41,244 nucleotides of DNA from Gemmatimonadota bacterium (GCA_007130605.1 SLSF01000038.1:1-41244), one strand, 5' to 3'; positions 26,191-34,868 are shown, counted from the first letter of the stretch. The notes: generated by a model not told the origin, from the letters alone. A program made the numbers and translations.

Positions 26191-26946
26191 ATGACGCCCT
26201 GGGTCCTCCGGCTGATCATCCTCAACGCCATCGTCTTCCTGGTCACCCTCCCGCAGCTCAACCAATGGGCGATGCTCTTCGGCTTCCGGGTCGTCGACAT
26301 CGTGCAGAGGCCGTGGAGCCCCATCACCTACATGTTCCTCCATGGAGGCCTCTGGCACCTGGCCTTCAACATGATCGGGCTCTACTTCTTCGGGCCCAGG
26401 CTCGAGGCACGGATCGGCTCCCGCCACTTCATCGCCCTCTACTTCGTGGCGGGGCTCGCAGGGGCGGCCTTCTCGGTGCTCACCCCCTTCTCCCTCATCG
26501 TGGGCGCCTCCGGGGCGGTGCTCGGGGTCCTCCTGGGCTTCGCACGCTACTGGCCGAAGGAGCGGATCTACATCATGGCGATCCTCCCCATGGAGGCCCG
26601 GGTTCTCGTCATCGTCTTCGCCGTCCTTTCCATCGGCGCCGGCTTCATGGGGGTCGGGGGGATTGCGCACTTCGCCCACCTGGGAGGCTTTGCCGGGGCG
26701 TGGGTCTACCTCTGGTTCATGGATCGCAACTCGCCCGCCGAACGATTCCGTCGCCAGGTGGAGCGGGCGCAGGCACCTCCGAAGCCCACGAGCCAGCTTC
26801 TCGGGCACTGGCGGTCGGTGGCCACCGACCGCCTCCACCCCCTGAACCGGGAGGAGTTCGAGCGGATCCTCCGGAAAGCCGAGCTGGAAGGGGTGAGCAC
26901 CCTCTCCACGGCCGAGCGTGCCTTCATGGAGCGGGTCTCGGAGTAG
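26191..26946 (+). CDS. Rhomboid family intramembrane serine protease
   Basis: This 251-aa protein has six hydrophobic segments. The catalytic serine lies in GASGAVLG (S107) and the catalytic histidine in HFAHLGGFAGAW (H163). The oxyanion-side motif HGGLWHLAFN (H51, H56, N60) is intact. The last 60 or so residues are a basic, hydrophilic cytoplasmic tail. Rhomboids cleave TM helices of membrane proteins; the substrate here is unknown. It follows the tRNA by 86 bp and is convergent with the cysteine-rich lipoprotein gene. The start ATG (TPWVLRLIILN) immediately precedes the first TM segment. Confidence 0.92.
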   Translation: MTPWVLRLIILNAIVFLVTLPQLNQWAMLFGFRVVDIVQRPWSPITYMFLHGGLWHLAFNMIGLYFFGPRLEARIGSRHFIALYFVAGLAGAAFSVLTPFSLIVGASGAVLGVLLGFARYWPKERIYIMAILPMEARVLVIVFAVLSIGAGFMGVGGIAHFAHLGGFAGAWVYLWFMDRNSPAERFRRQVERAQAPPKPTSQLLGHWRSVATDRLHPLNREEFERILRKAELEGVSTLSTAERAFMERVSE

Positions 26947-27021
26947 GTCGCGGGACGCCGGTGGTGCCTCGGGTGGCGGGCCCGGGCGCACGGGACGCGC
27001 CCACCCGCCTCCGGCGGCCCT

Positions 27022-28092
27022 TCAGGGAACGACGGCGCGGGCCAACACGATGGAGCCGATGCGGAAGGACTGCTCGACGGGGGAGCCGTCGCCGATGTAG
27101 GGGGCCAGGAGGAGCTGGTTGAAGCGCATCTCCGGGTGGCGCCCGGTGCGGAAGAGGGTCTCGTCCGACGAGACCACCACCTCGCCATCGACCCAGAGGC
27201 GGATGCGTCCATCGGGTACCCCCACGCCATCGATGATGGAATTCATGACCACGACGGCCTCCACCAGCCGCCATCCGCCGGCGTCCTCGGGACCCTCCTC
27301 GGCCAGGACCGGTTCGTCGGCGTGCCAGGAGCGGCTGCTGTACCAGCGGTCCTCCCCCGTGGGGTAGCACGACCGCCCCTGCACCTCGCCCACGAGACCG
27401 TTGCATGCGGCGACGGAGCGGTCCTCCCCGAAGGGATGGTCCTCCACCCGCCCCCCGTCGCACCCCACCACCGAATCGTCATCGCGAAGCACGCACGCCG
27501 GGTCCACATTCCGGCTGTCCTGCAGGGCCACAAGGGGGGTGCCCCCGATCTGCTCCACATAGACGGTGAGATGGGTGCGCGCCGGACCCACGAAGCGGTC
27601 GTCCAGATTCGTCATGAGGTAGAACTCGTGGGGATGATAGGGACGCCCGGAGCCCTCCCACCCCGGGTCGTAGCGCACCCGGTAGGCGAGGTGGACCCCT
27701 TCCGATTCCTCGAACTCCAGCCGGCCGGGGTGGCCGTCGGCACACCCGGTGCCTCCCGGGGCGAAGCGGCAGAGGAAGGCGCGCTCCCCGGCGTACCCGG
27801 CGGGCCCGCCCTCGACGATCCGACCCGACGGACCGTCGTACCACCCCCGGTTCTCGAAGCGGGCGTCCTCGAAGCGCTCCACGGCCAGGAGCTCGCCCCG
27901 CCAGGGGGCCGCCGCCTCCGAAGCCGCGGTGTCAGTGGCGGTTTCGAGGTCGGGTGGGCCCGGCTCGGCGGGGGCCTCCGCCAGGTCGCAGGCAGAAAGG
28001 GGGAACAGGAGTGCCAGGGCCAGGAGGGCGATGGGGTGGAGGGCAACGGAGAGGAGGGCCGGGACACCCTGGGTGGGGGAGTGTGCACGCAC
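27022..28092 (-). CDS. Cysteine-rich hypothetical lipoprotein
   Basis: This 356-aa product is not assigned to a family. A GTG start two bases after the upstream gene's stop gives a signal peptide with lipobox LSAC. Six further cysteines, in pairs (LCRFAPGGTGC, DPACVLRDDDSVVGC, AACNGLVGEVQGRSC), could form three disulfides outside the cytoplasm. The order of beta-rich segments, with HLAYRVRYDPGWEGSG, WRLVEAVVVMNSI, GRIRLWVDGEVV and a final FRIGSIVLARAVV, resembles secreted concanavalin-like or polysaccharide-lyase jelly-roll proteins. That is a guess from pattern, not a motif match. It is the last gene of a three-gene minus-strand operon with a release-factor-like protein and a PAS response regulator. 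Confidence 0.75.
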   Translation of the reverse strand: MRAHSPTQGVPALLSVALHPIALLALALLFPLSACDLAEAPAEPGPPDLETATDTAASEAAAPWRGELLAVERFEDARFENRGWYDGPSGRIVEGGPAGYAGERAFLCRFAPGGTGCADGHPGRLEFEESEGVHLAYRVRYDPGWEGSGRPYHPHEFYLMTNLDDRFVGPARTHLTVYVEQIGGTPLVALQDSRNVDPACVLRDDDSVVGCDGGRVEDHPFGEDRSVAACNGLVGEVQGRSCYPTGEDRWYSSRSWHADEPVLAEEGPEDAGGWRLVEAVVVMNSIIDGVGVPDGRIRLWVDGEVVVSSDETLFRTGRHPEMRFNQLLLAPYIGDGSPVEQSFRIGSIVLARAVVP

Positions 28093-28094
28093 GG

Positions 28095-28448
28095 TCAGTC
28101 GTCTCGTGTGGGAGGACGGCGGAGCTTCTTCTTCCGGGAGCGCTTCCGCTTCTTCTCGAGCCGCTTCTTCTTCTCCCTCCGGGGGACCCGGGTGGGGATC
28201 CGCTTCTTCTTCTTCCGGTAGCGCTTTCGGAGCTTCCTGCGGAGGCGCTCCAGGGCGATCTTCCGGTTCCGGTGCTGGCTTCGTTCATCGCGGGCCACCA
28301 CCACTTCTCCGGTGGGCAGGTGGGTGAGGCGGACCGCCGAGTCGGTGGTGTTCTGGTGCTGTCCGCCCTTGCCGCCGGCACGAAAGGTCTCGACCCGGCA
28401 CTGGCCCAGGAGCTCCCGGTCACCGGTGGGGATGCGGGGGCGACTCAA
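28095..28448 (-). CDS. RF-1-domain ribosome rescue factor (GGQ protein, ArfB/mtRF-R-like)
   Basis: This 117-aa protein contains only the catalytic release-factor domain: [21 protein letters not shown], with GGQ at residues 28-30, then [19 protein letters not shown]. It lacks the stop-codon-recognition domains of RF1/RF2. A long Lys/Arg tail (about residues 68-117) resembles the ArfB/YaeJ or mtRF-R (C12orf65) tail that enters the empty mRNA channel. It should hydrolyse peptidyl-tRNA on stalled ribosomes or, like mtRF-R, on split large subunits. The likely start is a TTG overlapping the upstream stop (TTGA); no ATG precedes the conserved region, so the start is uncertain. Being coupled to a two-component-type receiver gene is unusual. 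Confidence 0.87.
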   Translation of the reverse strand: MSRPRIPTGDRELLGQCRVETFRAGGKGGQHQNTTDSAVRLTHLPTGEVVVARDERSQHRNRKIALERLRRKLRKRYRKKKKRIPTRVPRREKKKRLEKKRKRSRKKKLRRPPTRDD

Positions 28449-29593
28449 CCGTCCGGCACCCCCACGGGAAGGGCGTCGAGGGAGAGGAGAAGGCCCTGCA
28501 GGCTGCCTCCGCGTCCGGTGAGGGCGGCAAGGACCGCCTCCCGCTCCTCCTCGTGTCCTTCCCGGGAAACGAGGCGGACGGCCCGGACGGCCCGGTCACG
28601 GCCTCCGGCGGCCACTTCCTCGAAGGCGCGGGCGAGCTGGTCCTGGTCGGCAGGGTGGAAGAGGGTCCAGATACCCCGACCCTCGAGGGCCGTGGGCTCC
28701 TCGCCCACGAAGCTCGCCAGTGCCGGGTTCACGGAGCGGAGGTGGCCATCGGGATCGGCGACAGCGACCCCGCACCGGGTGACCTCGGACAGGACCCGGA
28801 AGCACGCCGCTTCCTCCTCCACCTCACCGGTGGAACGAAGGCCGGTGAGGTCCTCCACCGACCCCTCCACGTACTCGGGCTTTCCGCCGGGGCCCCGATG
28901 CACCCGGGCAGTGATCCGAAGCCGGATCACCCGCCCACTCCCCGACTGGACCCGGGTCTCGAAACCATTCACCAGCCCCTGGTCCTCGAGGGTCTGGAGG
29001 AAGCGCTCCCGGTCCCGGGGCGAGACGAAGAAGTTCTTGGCCAGTACCTCGCGGAGGGTGTGGCGGTCGGGAAAGTCGAGGGTTCGGATGAGGGCCGGAT
29101 TCGCCTCCAGGTACTCGCCTCCCGGACCGACCCGGAAGAGGCCCAGGGGCAGGTGGTCGAACATCCCCCGGTTCCGCTCCTCGCTCCGACGGAGCTCCTC
29201 CTGGGTTCGGTGACGCTCCACCGCGTAGCGGACGGCCCGCTCCAGGACCTCGGGCTCCATCTCGCCCTTCACCAGGTAGTCCACCGCCCCCGACCGCATG
29301 GCTTCCAGGTCGACCTCGCGGGATCCCTTTCCCGTGAGGAGGATCACCGGGGTCCGCACGGCGAGGGAGCGGGCCTTCCTGAGGAGGTCGACTCCGGTCT
29401 CGGCCCCCATCATGTAGTCCATGAGACAGACGTCGTGCCGGTGCTCCTGCAGTCGGCTGAGGCCGTCGTGGAAGGTCGAGACCCATTCGGTGTCGACCTT
29501 CGCCCCCGGAATCGTCTCCAGGAGCGAACGGGTGATGAGTGCGTCGGATTCCTCGTCGTCGATGATGAGGACCCGGAGGATCGAGGTAGCCAT
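28445..29593 (-). CDS. Response regulator with two PAS domains
   Basis: This 382-aa cytoplasmic protein starts with a CheY-like receiver (residues 1-125): acidic pair D12-D13, phospho-acceptor D59 (LMDYMMGA), switch T87 and K109 (DYLVKG). Two PAS folds follow, about 138-255 ([29 protein letters not shown], with PAC-like [11 protein letters not shown]) and about 262-370. There is no HTH, GGDEF, kinase or other output domain, so it is either a signalling adaptor or a stand-alone receiver read by partner proteins. The ATG at 29593 gives the normal receiver start; the frame remains open upstream only as a shadow. Its stop overlaps the release-factor TTG. Confidence 0.88.
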   Translation of the reverse strand: MATSILRVLIIDDEESDALITRSLLETIPGAKVDTEWVSTFHDGLSRLQEHRHDVCLMDYMMGAETGVDLLRKARSLAVRTPVILLTGKGSREVDLEAMRSGAVDYLVKGEMEPEVLERAVRYAVERHRTQEELRRSEERNRGMFDHLPLGLFRVGPGGEYLEANPALIRTLDFPDRHTLREVLAKNFFVSPRDRERFLQTLEDQGLVNGFETRVQSGSGRVIRLRITARVHRGPGGKPEYVEGSVEDLTGLRSTGEVEEEAACFRVLSEVTRCGVAVADPDGHLRSVNPALASFVGEEPTALEGRGIWTLFHPADQDQLARAFEEVAAGGRDRAVRAVRLVSREGHEEEREAVLAALTGRGGSLQGLLLSLDALPVGVPDG

Positions 29594-29947
29594 GAACTCT
29601 CGCGTTGGAGCCGGTTGGGTGCCGGGTCGGCCGGAGCGCCACTGGGTCCCCGACCGCCACGCCGTCCCCCCAACGTAGTGCGGGGGGAGGGGGTCGGGAA
29701 AGGAGGGCCCGGGTGGAGCCCTGTAGTCCGCCATCCGCGCACCTCGGGCCTCCCCTTTCCACCCTGGATTGCCGGAGCCGTTCGCTGGCCCGGTTCATGC
29801 ACGGTTCAAGGTCGGATGGGGGAGGATCCTCCAGCCGGCGGAGGGGTTCCATTTCCAGTACTTCCGGGGCTTTGTTGTCGATCGGGCGCCCCGGCTGCCC
29901 TGGATGGAGGGCTCCCAACCCTCGGATAAGTTGAGGTCGTTCACGGA
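29594..29947. other. 354-bp divergent gap between the PAS regulator and the AI-2E-type permease
   Basis: No gene or strong repeat was recognised. Promoters for both directions are expected. GATAAG near 29916 is a possible -10 for the permease, but no good -35 was found at the right distance. Confidence 0.45.
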
Positions 29948-31036
29948 ATGTCGGAAAACACCATGTGGGGGCCGGGGGCCCGCTTTCTCTTCATTGCGGC
30001 GAGCGCGGTGGTGGTGGTCGCAGGGCTCCGCGCCGCGGCGCCGATCCTCCTGCCCTTCTTTCTCGCCCTGTTCCTGGCGATCCTCTCCCTTCCCATCATG
30101 TACTGGCTCCAGCGGCGTCGGGTGCCCACGCCCCTGGCGATCCTCCTGGCGGTACTGGTGGACCTGGCCATCTTCGGGGTGATCATCCTCCTGGCCATGC
30201 AGTCGGTGGCCGACTTCCAGGAACGGCTTCCCCAGTACGCTCGACGGTTCCAGAATCTCTACTCCTCCTGGATCGAGAGTGTGCAGGACATGGGAATTCC
30301 CGCCGGGGAACTCCTCTCCGCCGAGATCATCTCGGTTTCGGCGATCCTCGATCTGGCCGGGGGCACCCTCACCCGGATCGCCTCGATCCTCTCGAACGCC
30401 TTCATCGTCGGCCTGATCATGGTCTTCATGCTGGCCGAGGCCTCGATCTTTCCCGAGAAGTTCCGGGCGGTCCTGGGTCGGAATGGAGGGGACCTGAGCC
30501 GCTTCGCCAAGATCACGGGGGAGGTCCAGGAGTACCTCTTCATCAAGACCCTGGTGAGCCTGGCCACCGGGCTCACCATCGGTTTCTGGGCGTGGATCAT
30601 GGGACTCGATTTTCCCGTGCTCCTGGGCCTCATCGGCTTCGTCCTGAACTATGTGCCCACCATCGGTTCGATCCTGGCGGCGATCCCGGCGATCCTCCTC
30701 GCCCTGGTCCAGACCGGGAGCATCGGTCTCATGGCCTTCGTGGCGCTGGGCTATGTGGGGATCAATCTCGTGTTCGGGAACCTCATCGAGCCCCAGCTCC
30801 TGGGGAGACGGCTCGGTCTCTCGACCCTGGTGGTGATCCTCTCCCTCATCTTCTGGGCATGGGTCTGGGGACCGGTGGGTGCACTCCTGGCGGTTCCCCT
30901 CACCATGGTGCTCAAGATCGGTCTCGAGAACACCCAGGACCTGAAGTGGATCGCCCTCCTCCTGGACAAGGAGCCGGCCACCGAGCCACCGGATCGCAGC
31001 GGACCCGCTTCCATCGATCACGACGAAGGAGTCTGA
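29948..31036 (+). CDS. AI-2E family transporter (PerM/YdiK-like permease)
   Basis: This 362-aa inner-membrane protein has about seven to eight TM helices. Family signs are the N-terminal pair of helices (ILLPFFLALFLAILSLPIMYWLQRR), the long amphipathic segment around residues 80-130, and the C-terminal block GFVLNYVPTIGSILAAIPAILLAL, then GNLIEPQLLGRRLGLSTLVVILSLIFWAWVWG. Members export small molecules or act as Na+/H+ exchangers; autoinducer-2 export is known only for some. The acidic last 25 residues are cytoplasmic. A small hypothetical gene follows after 4 bp, so the two are probably co-transcribed. Confidence 0.9.
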   Translation: MSENTMWGPGARFLFIAASAVVVVAGLRAAAPILLPFFLALFLAILSLPIMYWLQRRRVPTPLAILLAVLVDLAIFGVIILLAMQSVADFQERLPQYARRFQNLYSSWIESVQDMGIPAGELLSAEIISVSAILDLAGGTLTRIASILSNAFIVGLIMVFMLAEASIFPEKFRAVLGRNGGDLSRFAKITGEVQEYLFIKTLVSLATGLTIGFWAWIMGLDFPVLLGLIGFVLNYVPTIGSILAAIPAILLALVQTGSIGLMAFVALGYVGINLVFGNLIEPQLLGRRLGLSTLVVILSLIFWAWVWGPVGALLAVPLTMVLKIGLENTQDLKWIALLLDKEPATEPPDRSGPASIDHDEGV

Positions 31037-31040
31037 CTCC

Positions 31041-31538
31041 ATGCCTGATACGGATGCCCCTCTCGGTGCCCTTCCCAACTCCGCCCGCCTCTGGGTCTTC
31101 GGAGCGAGCCGACCCCTCGCCCCCGGTGAAGAGGCCCGGCTGCTCGCCGAGGTCGATGGCTTCCTGGAAGGATGGAAGGCCCATGGTCACCCCCTGGCCG
31201 CAGCGAGGGACTGGCGCTACGGGCGCTTCCTCCTGGTGGCGGTCGACGACCGGGTCACCCCGCCCTCGGGGTGCTCCATCGACGCCCTGGTGCGACGGTT
31301 GAAGGGGCTCGAGGAAGAGTTCGATGTCGATCTGGTGGGGAGTGCGCCCATCTGGTTCCGCGATGGCGACGAGATCCGACGGGTCAGCCGCCCCGACTTC
31401 AAGGCCCTGGCCCGCGACGGCGAGGTCGACGCCGAGACGGTGGTCTTCGACCTGAGTCTCACCCGCCTGGACGCCCTCCGCGCCGGCAAGTGGGAGACCC
31501 GCGCAGCCGAGAGCTGGCACCGGCGCTACCTGGACTGA
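31041..31538 (+). CDS. Conserved hypothetical protein with GCSID motif
   Basis: This 165-aa soluble protein has no signal peptide or TM segment. It contains SARLWVFGASRPL, a linker with HGHPLAAARDWRYGRFLLVAVDD and the motif PSGCSIDALVRRLKGLE, then a charged C-terminus ending in ESWHRRYLD. From memory, similar short proteins with a GCSID motif occur in Bacteroidota and relatives, sometimes mislabelled as ABC transporter ATPases although no Walker motif exists. The conserved Cys in GCSID suggests a functional or metal-binding role. It follows the AI-2E-type permease by 4 bp with AAGGAG upstream. It converges on the minus-strand secreted-protein gene. Confidence 0.75.
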   Translation: MPDTDAPLGALPNSARLWVFGASRPLAPGEEARLLAEVDGFLEGWKAHGHPLAAARDWRYGRFLLVAVDDRVTPPSGCSIDALVRRLKGLEEEFDVDLVGSAPIWFRDGDEIRRVSRPDFKALARDGEVDAETVVFDLSLTRLDALRAGKWETRAAESWHRRYLD

Positions 31539-31591
31539 GGGCCAGCCGCGCGCATCCTCCAACCGCTCGCACCCAATCCCCGATACACGAA

Positions 31592-31626
31592 GGCGCGGAC
31601 CGGAGAGAAAACGTCCGGCCCGCGCC
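31592..31626. terminator. Bidirectional terminator between convergent genes
   Basis: A 12-bp stem with one mismatch (31592-31603 with 31615-31626) encloses AGAGAAAACGT. ACACGAA (31585-31591) leads directly into it, as in the pyrC-rpsT terminator. It lies between the GCSID gene and the secreted-protein gene, both ending here. Confidence 0.6.
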
Positions 31627-31663
31627 CTCTTCAACGGCGCTTCGAGCGCATGCGGAGGGGATA

Positions 31664-32902
31664 TCAGCCTCCGGTCTGCGCCTCGTCCATCATCCGCTGG
31701 ATCATCTCCCCGAAGTCGATCTCCTCGTAGCCGGCGAGCTCCTCGTACATGGCGGCCACGAACGAGGGAGCGGCGGGATCGTAGACCATGTTGGACTTGA
31801 TGGAGTTCATCCGGAGGAGCGGCTGGATCCGGGCCGGCTCCTCCTCGGGCTCGGCATCGCCCCCACCGCGGCCTCCGAACATTCCGCGGATGGCTCCGGC
31901 GGCCGCATCGCGCATGGCCTGGCCGGCCTGTCCGGCAAGTTCGCTTCCCATGGACTCGGGCTCCCAGGCGAGGAGGTCGTCGCGGGAGTACTCCACCTCG
32001 CTGGGCAGGAGGGCGACGGTGGTGGAAGAGCGCACCGTGGTGCCCTCGAGCTCGGAGATGGCCTCGGCGATCTCCATCATTCCTGCCGAGATGCGCGGAT
32101 CCCACATGGCGAGGGCTTCCGCACCCGACTCCTGTCCACTGGTATCGTAGATCTCCGCCATCTCCTCGGCGAGCGCCCTGAGCTCGGGGTCTTCGGCCAT
32201 CCGCTGGGCCCACTCCTCGTAGAGGGCCTCGGTGTCGGGGAAGTCATCGCTCTGCCAGAGCTCCACCAGGATGAGGAGGATTCCCCCCTCCTGGGTCTCG
32301 GCGCCCTCGATTTCCTCGGTGCCCTCGAGCTCGGCGGTGACGAAGTACCGGCGTGCCTGGATCCCGTCGGCGACCTGTTCGGTCTCACCGGTGGCCTCGG
32401 TGGAGATCCGGAAGTCCCACTCGATGGCCGATTCCTCCTGGGCGCGGCGGACCTCCTCCATCGCCTCTTCCTGCTGGCGCATGGCTTCCTGGAGTTCCTC
32501 GTCCTCCTCCATCTCGAGCATCGCCTGCGCCATCATCTCCTCCATCTGGCCCGCCATGTCCACCGCCTGCGCGAAGGTGAAGCGCATGTAGGTGCGGGAC
32601 TCGTGGTCGATGTGGAGCATGACCTGCTGGTCCAGGTCGAGAACGGTGCTGGTGTGTCCGTCATCCTGGCGGAGCACAGATTCCTCGATGAAGAGGGCGT
32701 GCCGGCTCTCCATCCCACTCATGGGAGATCCGGGGAGGGCCCGGAGGAGTGCGCCCATGGTTCCGGGAATCTCGAAGTCGGTGGTCTCCTCCCAGGAGAC
32801 GGAGCGGACCTGGGCCTCTGCCGGGTCCGGAATGGCGGTGATGGCAAGAAGGACGAGGGCGGCGATGCCCGCCTGGACGAAAACTCGGGATGTCATGGTC
32901 AT
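31664..32902 (-). CDS. Secreted hypothetical protein, Met/Glu-rich
   Basis: This 412-aa product has a clear Sec signal peptide (hydrophobic core FVQAGIAALVLLAITAI, cleavage AEA/Q). It was not assigned firmly to a family. The segment TVLDLDQQVMLHIDHESRTYMRFTFAQ resembles DUF4412-type secreted proteins that bind or sense envelope material, but that is weak. It is followed by a Met- and Glu-rich helical region (about 125-165, MEEMMAQAMLEMEEDEEL). A Gly/Glu-rich spacer lies near residue 355. The methionine density (MEEMM, MMDEA) is striking and could bind soft metals, but could also be helix packing. ATG 32902 is preferred over the upstream open frame; 32896 is an alternative. Confidence 0.75.
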   Translation of the reverse strand: MTMTSRVFVQAGIAALVLLAITAIPDPAEAQVRSVSWEETTDFEIPGTMGALLRALPGSPMSGMESRHALFIEESVLRQDDGHTSTVLDLDQQVMLHIDHESRTYMRFTFAQAVDMAGQMEEMMAQAMLEMEEDEELQEAMRQQEEAMEEVRRAQEESAIEWDFRISTEATGETEQVADGIQARRYFVTAELEGTEEIEGAETQEGGILLILVELWQSDDFPDTEALYEEWAQRMAEDPELRALAEEMAEIYDTSGQESGAEALAMWDPRISAGMMEIAEAISELEGTTVRSSTTVALLPSEVEYSRDDLLAWEPESMGSELAGQAGQAMRDAAAGAIRGMFGGRGGGDAEPEEEPARIQPLLRMNSIKSNMVYDPAAPSFVAAMYEELAGYEEIDFGEMIQRMMDEAQTGG

Positions 32903-33095
32903 GCTCCGTCGGGTAAAGCGGGGTTCGTGCGGAGGGCCGTAGTGCCCTCGCACGGTTATGCGTAAAGGGGCGCAGGGATCCGCCAATCGAGCGTTCGGGG
33001 CTCCCTCGTTCAGACACGAAACCCCGGGGTCATCGTTCCATCTTCGAAGTCCCCGGCATCACTCGCGGGGTCACGGCTACCCACCGTCCGGGGGC

Positions 33096-34181
33096 TCAGG
33101 GCTCCAAAGCGTTCGGTTTCCCGGATCCGGGCAGTCGGTGGGCCAGGTAGCGGGCGGCCTCGGCCTCGGCCCAGAAGCGCGGCGCCCAGGGGCCGGGGCC
33201 CTCGACGAAGCCCACATGGCCTCCGCGTCGGGGAAATCCGGCCAGGAGCCAGGGATTCTCCCGGACGGCGTCGCGAGGCGCCGAACGGGGCGGCAGGAAG
33301 GGGTCGTCGTCGGAGTGAAGAAGCAGGGTCGGGATCCGGATGGACCGGAGGTGTGGCCCGGACGACGACTGCCGGTAGTAGTTCCACGCATCGTCGAAGC
33401 CATGGAGGGGCGCCGTTGCGACCTCGTCGAACTCACGAAGAGTCCGGGCGCGGTGGAGCGCATCCCAGTCCAGGAGGGGACGGAGGAGGGCCTCCTTGGC
33501 CTTGGACTTCTCCAGGAGTGAACGAAGGAAGTAGCGGGTGTAGAGGCGCCCCATCGGTCCCGCCTCCAGCGCCCGGGTTCCGGCCACCAGGTCGAAGGGA
33601 ACGGAGATGGCGACGGCGGCATCGACGAGGGATACCGGGGTGCCCTCGTCGATGGCCCGGATCCCGGAGATCCCCAGGTGCCGGAGGAGGACATTCCCCC
33701 CCAGTGAGAAGCCGACTGCCCCCAGGGGACGGTGGGGGAAGCGTTCGCGAAGGCGCCCCAGGGCCCAGATCAGGTCCCCGGTCTCACCCGAATGGTAGAA
33801 GCGCGCCACCCGGTTCGGTTCGCCGGAACACGATCGGAAGTTGAGCCCGATGGGGAGAAGGCCCTGGTGATGGAGCTCCCGCATGAGCACCCGCACGTAG
33901 CCTCGTCCCGTCGATCCCTCGAGCCCATGGAGGATGAGCACGGGGGGGGCATCGGGTCGCGGAGGGGGGGCGAAGTCCAGGTCGAGGAAGTCGCCGTCGG
34001 GGGTCTCCCACCGCTCCCGTCGAAGCCCCGGATCGGGGGTGGGGCGGAGGAACTTGCCCGCAAGAGTCTGCAGGTGCGCCCCGGGTAGCCAGGAGGCGGG
34101 GCGGAACGGGCGGGGGGTGTGGCCCCGGTGGATCCGTGTACGGTCCGGTCCCATTCCGGAGGGGTCGAGCGCTGCAGGCAT
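33096..34181 (-). CDS. YheT-like alpha/beta hydrolase (AB-hydrolase 4 family)
   Basis: This 361-aa protein matches the YheT/EMB8/ABHD1-3 group. PASWLPGAHLQTLAGKFLR is the hallmark N-terminal motif. VLILHGLEGSTGRGYVR carries the oxyanion loop, GFSLGGN the nucleophilic serine, HSDDDPF the acid and GGHVGF the histidine, so the triad is intact. Relatives act as lipid or ester hydrolases. ATG 34181 gives the family start; the frame remains open to 34568, but that stretch lies in structured non-coding DNA. TATATT (complement of 34188-34193) is 6 bases before the ATG and would give an almost leaderless message if it is the -10. Confidence 0.88.
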   Translation of the reverse strand: MPAALDPSGMGPDRTRIHRGHTPRPFRPASWLPGAHLQTLAGKFLRPTPDPGLRRERWETPDGDFLDLDFAPPPRPDAPPVLILHGLEGSTGRGYVRVLMRELHHQGLLPIGLNFRSCSGEPNRVARFYHSGETGDLIWALGRLRERFPHRPLGAVGFSLGGNVLLRHLGISGIRAIDEGTPVSLVDAAVAISVPFDLVAGTRALEAGPMGRLYTRYFLRSLLEKSKAKEALLRPLLDWDALHRARTLREFDEVATAPLHGFDDAWNYYRQSSSGPHLRSIRIPTLLLHSDDDPFLPPRSAPRDAVRENPWLLAGFPRRGGHVGFVEGPGPWAPRFWAEAEAARYLAHRLPGSGKPNALEP

Positions 34182-34321
34182 GGGTGAAATATAGTCCTTT
34201 CCGGACTTCCGGCCCACCGTGTGGCGGATCCGGGCCCCGTTCCAGGACTTTCCGTTCATGGGGTCGGCGCCTGGAGGGACGAAGCGAACCCTGTCTCCAC
34301 ACAGGTCGACTCGTTTCTCAA

Positions 34322-34394
34322 CGCTTGCGCTCAGCGTCATCGCATAGACCGCAAAGTCCACAACCGACGATTCTCGCAAGCGACGGTTGTGGAC
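34322..34394. repeat. Interleaved inverted repeats (pseudoknot-like)
   Basis: CGCTTGCG (34322-34329) is complementary to CGCAAGCG (34375-34382), and GTCCACAACCG (34356-34366) to CGGTTGTGGAC (34384-34394). The order is A-B-A'-B', with A' inside the loop of B, as in an H-type pseudoknot. The 11-bp stem continues as CAA/TTG after a one-base bulge. Confidence 0.7.
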
Positions 34395-34596
34395 CTTGTT
34401 CCTATATGGAGCGTTTCGGTGCCCACGTCGTGCGAGTCCCCCACGAGTGTGGAGTCCTGGTTCGGATGTCGGGCTTTGGCCCCCGCCGGGTCCATCCCGC
34501 CCGCCATGAGGGGTCCGGGCCGGGTGGGATGGAACCCTGTCCTCGGGAGGAAGCCTTCCGCCCGCCATCGCCCGATCCGGATTCTATGCGAATATC

Positions 34597-34649
34597 GACG
34601 AAAATCCTGCAAACGCCTTCGAAGGCGCGGCGTTTTCAGGATTTTCGTC
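34597..34649. repeat. 21-bp near-perfect inverted repeat with nested palindrome
   Basis: 34597-34617 and 34629-34649 are reverse complements at 20 of 21 positions (arms begin GACGAAAATCCTG). The centre contains the perfect 14-bp palindrome CGCCTTCGAAGGCG (34614-34627), giving two alternative folds. There is no terminator-like T-run beyond TTTTCGTCC. Confidence 0.8.
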
Positions 34650-34852
34650 CTGCGAACCCGACGCCCCTGCCCTTCCCACTCGGCCCGGAACCGTCACTCG
34701 AAACGAGAAGGACTGGGAGGGAACCGGCCCTGTCCCGGTCCCACTCCGGGATCGAGCTTCCGCGGTTGGAGCCCCGACGTGAACGCCGCATCCACATCGA
34801 ACGGGAAGAAAGCGCGCAAGCGCTACACTCGGAGGGAGGGATGAAGGTGATC

Positions 34853-34868
34853 GTGGCGTAAACGCTAC
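34853..34868. repeat. Distant copy of the GTAGCG palindrome
   Basis: GTGGCG-TAAA-CGCTAC differs from the 19.6-kb array consensus by one base in the left arm. It is 57 bp before the EamA transporter ATG. A half-site CGCTAC with a degraded left arm lies at 34811-34826, 42 bp away (four helical turns). Confidence 0.65.

Noticed and set aside
32903-33095. Small gene between the secreted protein and the hydrolase
   Set aside because: Only short frames without start signals; the one notable feature is the ACACGAA plus ACCCCGGGGT palindrome at 33014-33030.
34136-34861. Possible protein gene in the large gap before the EamA transporter
   Set aside because: Composition is Arg/Pro/Ser-rich, no ribosome binding site or family motif is seen, and the frame crosses large inverted repeats that encode similar peptides on both strands.
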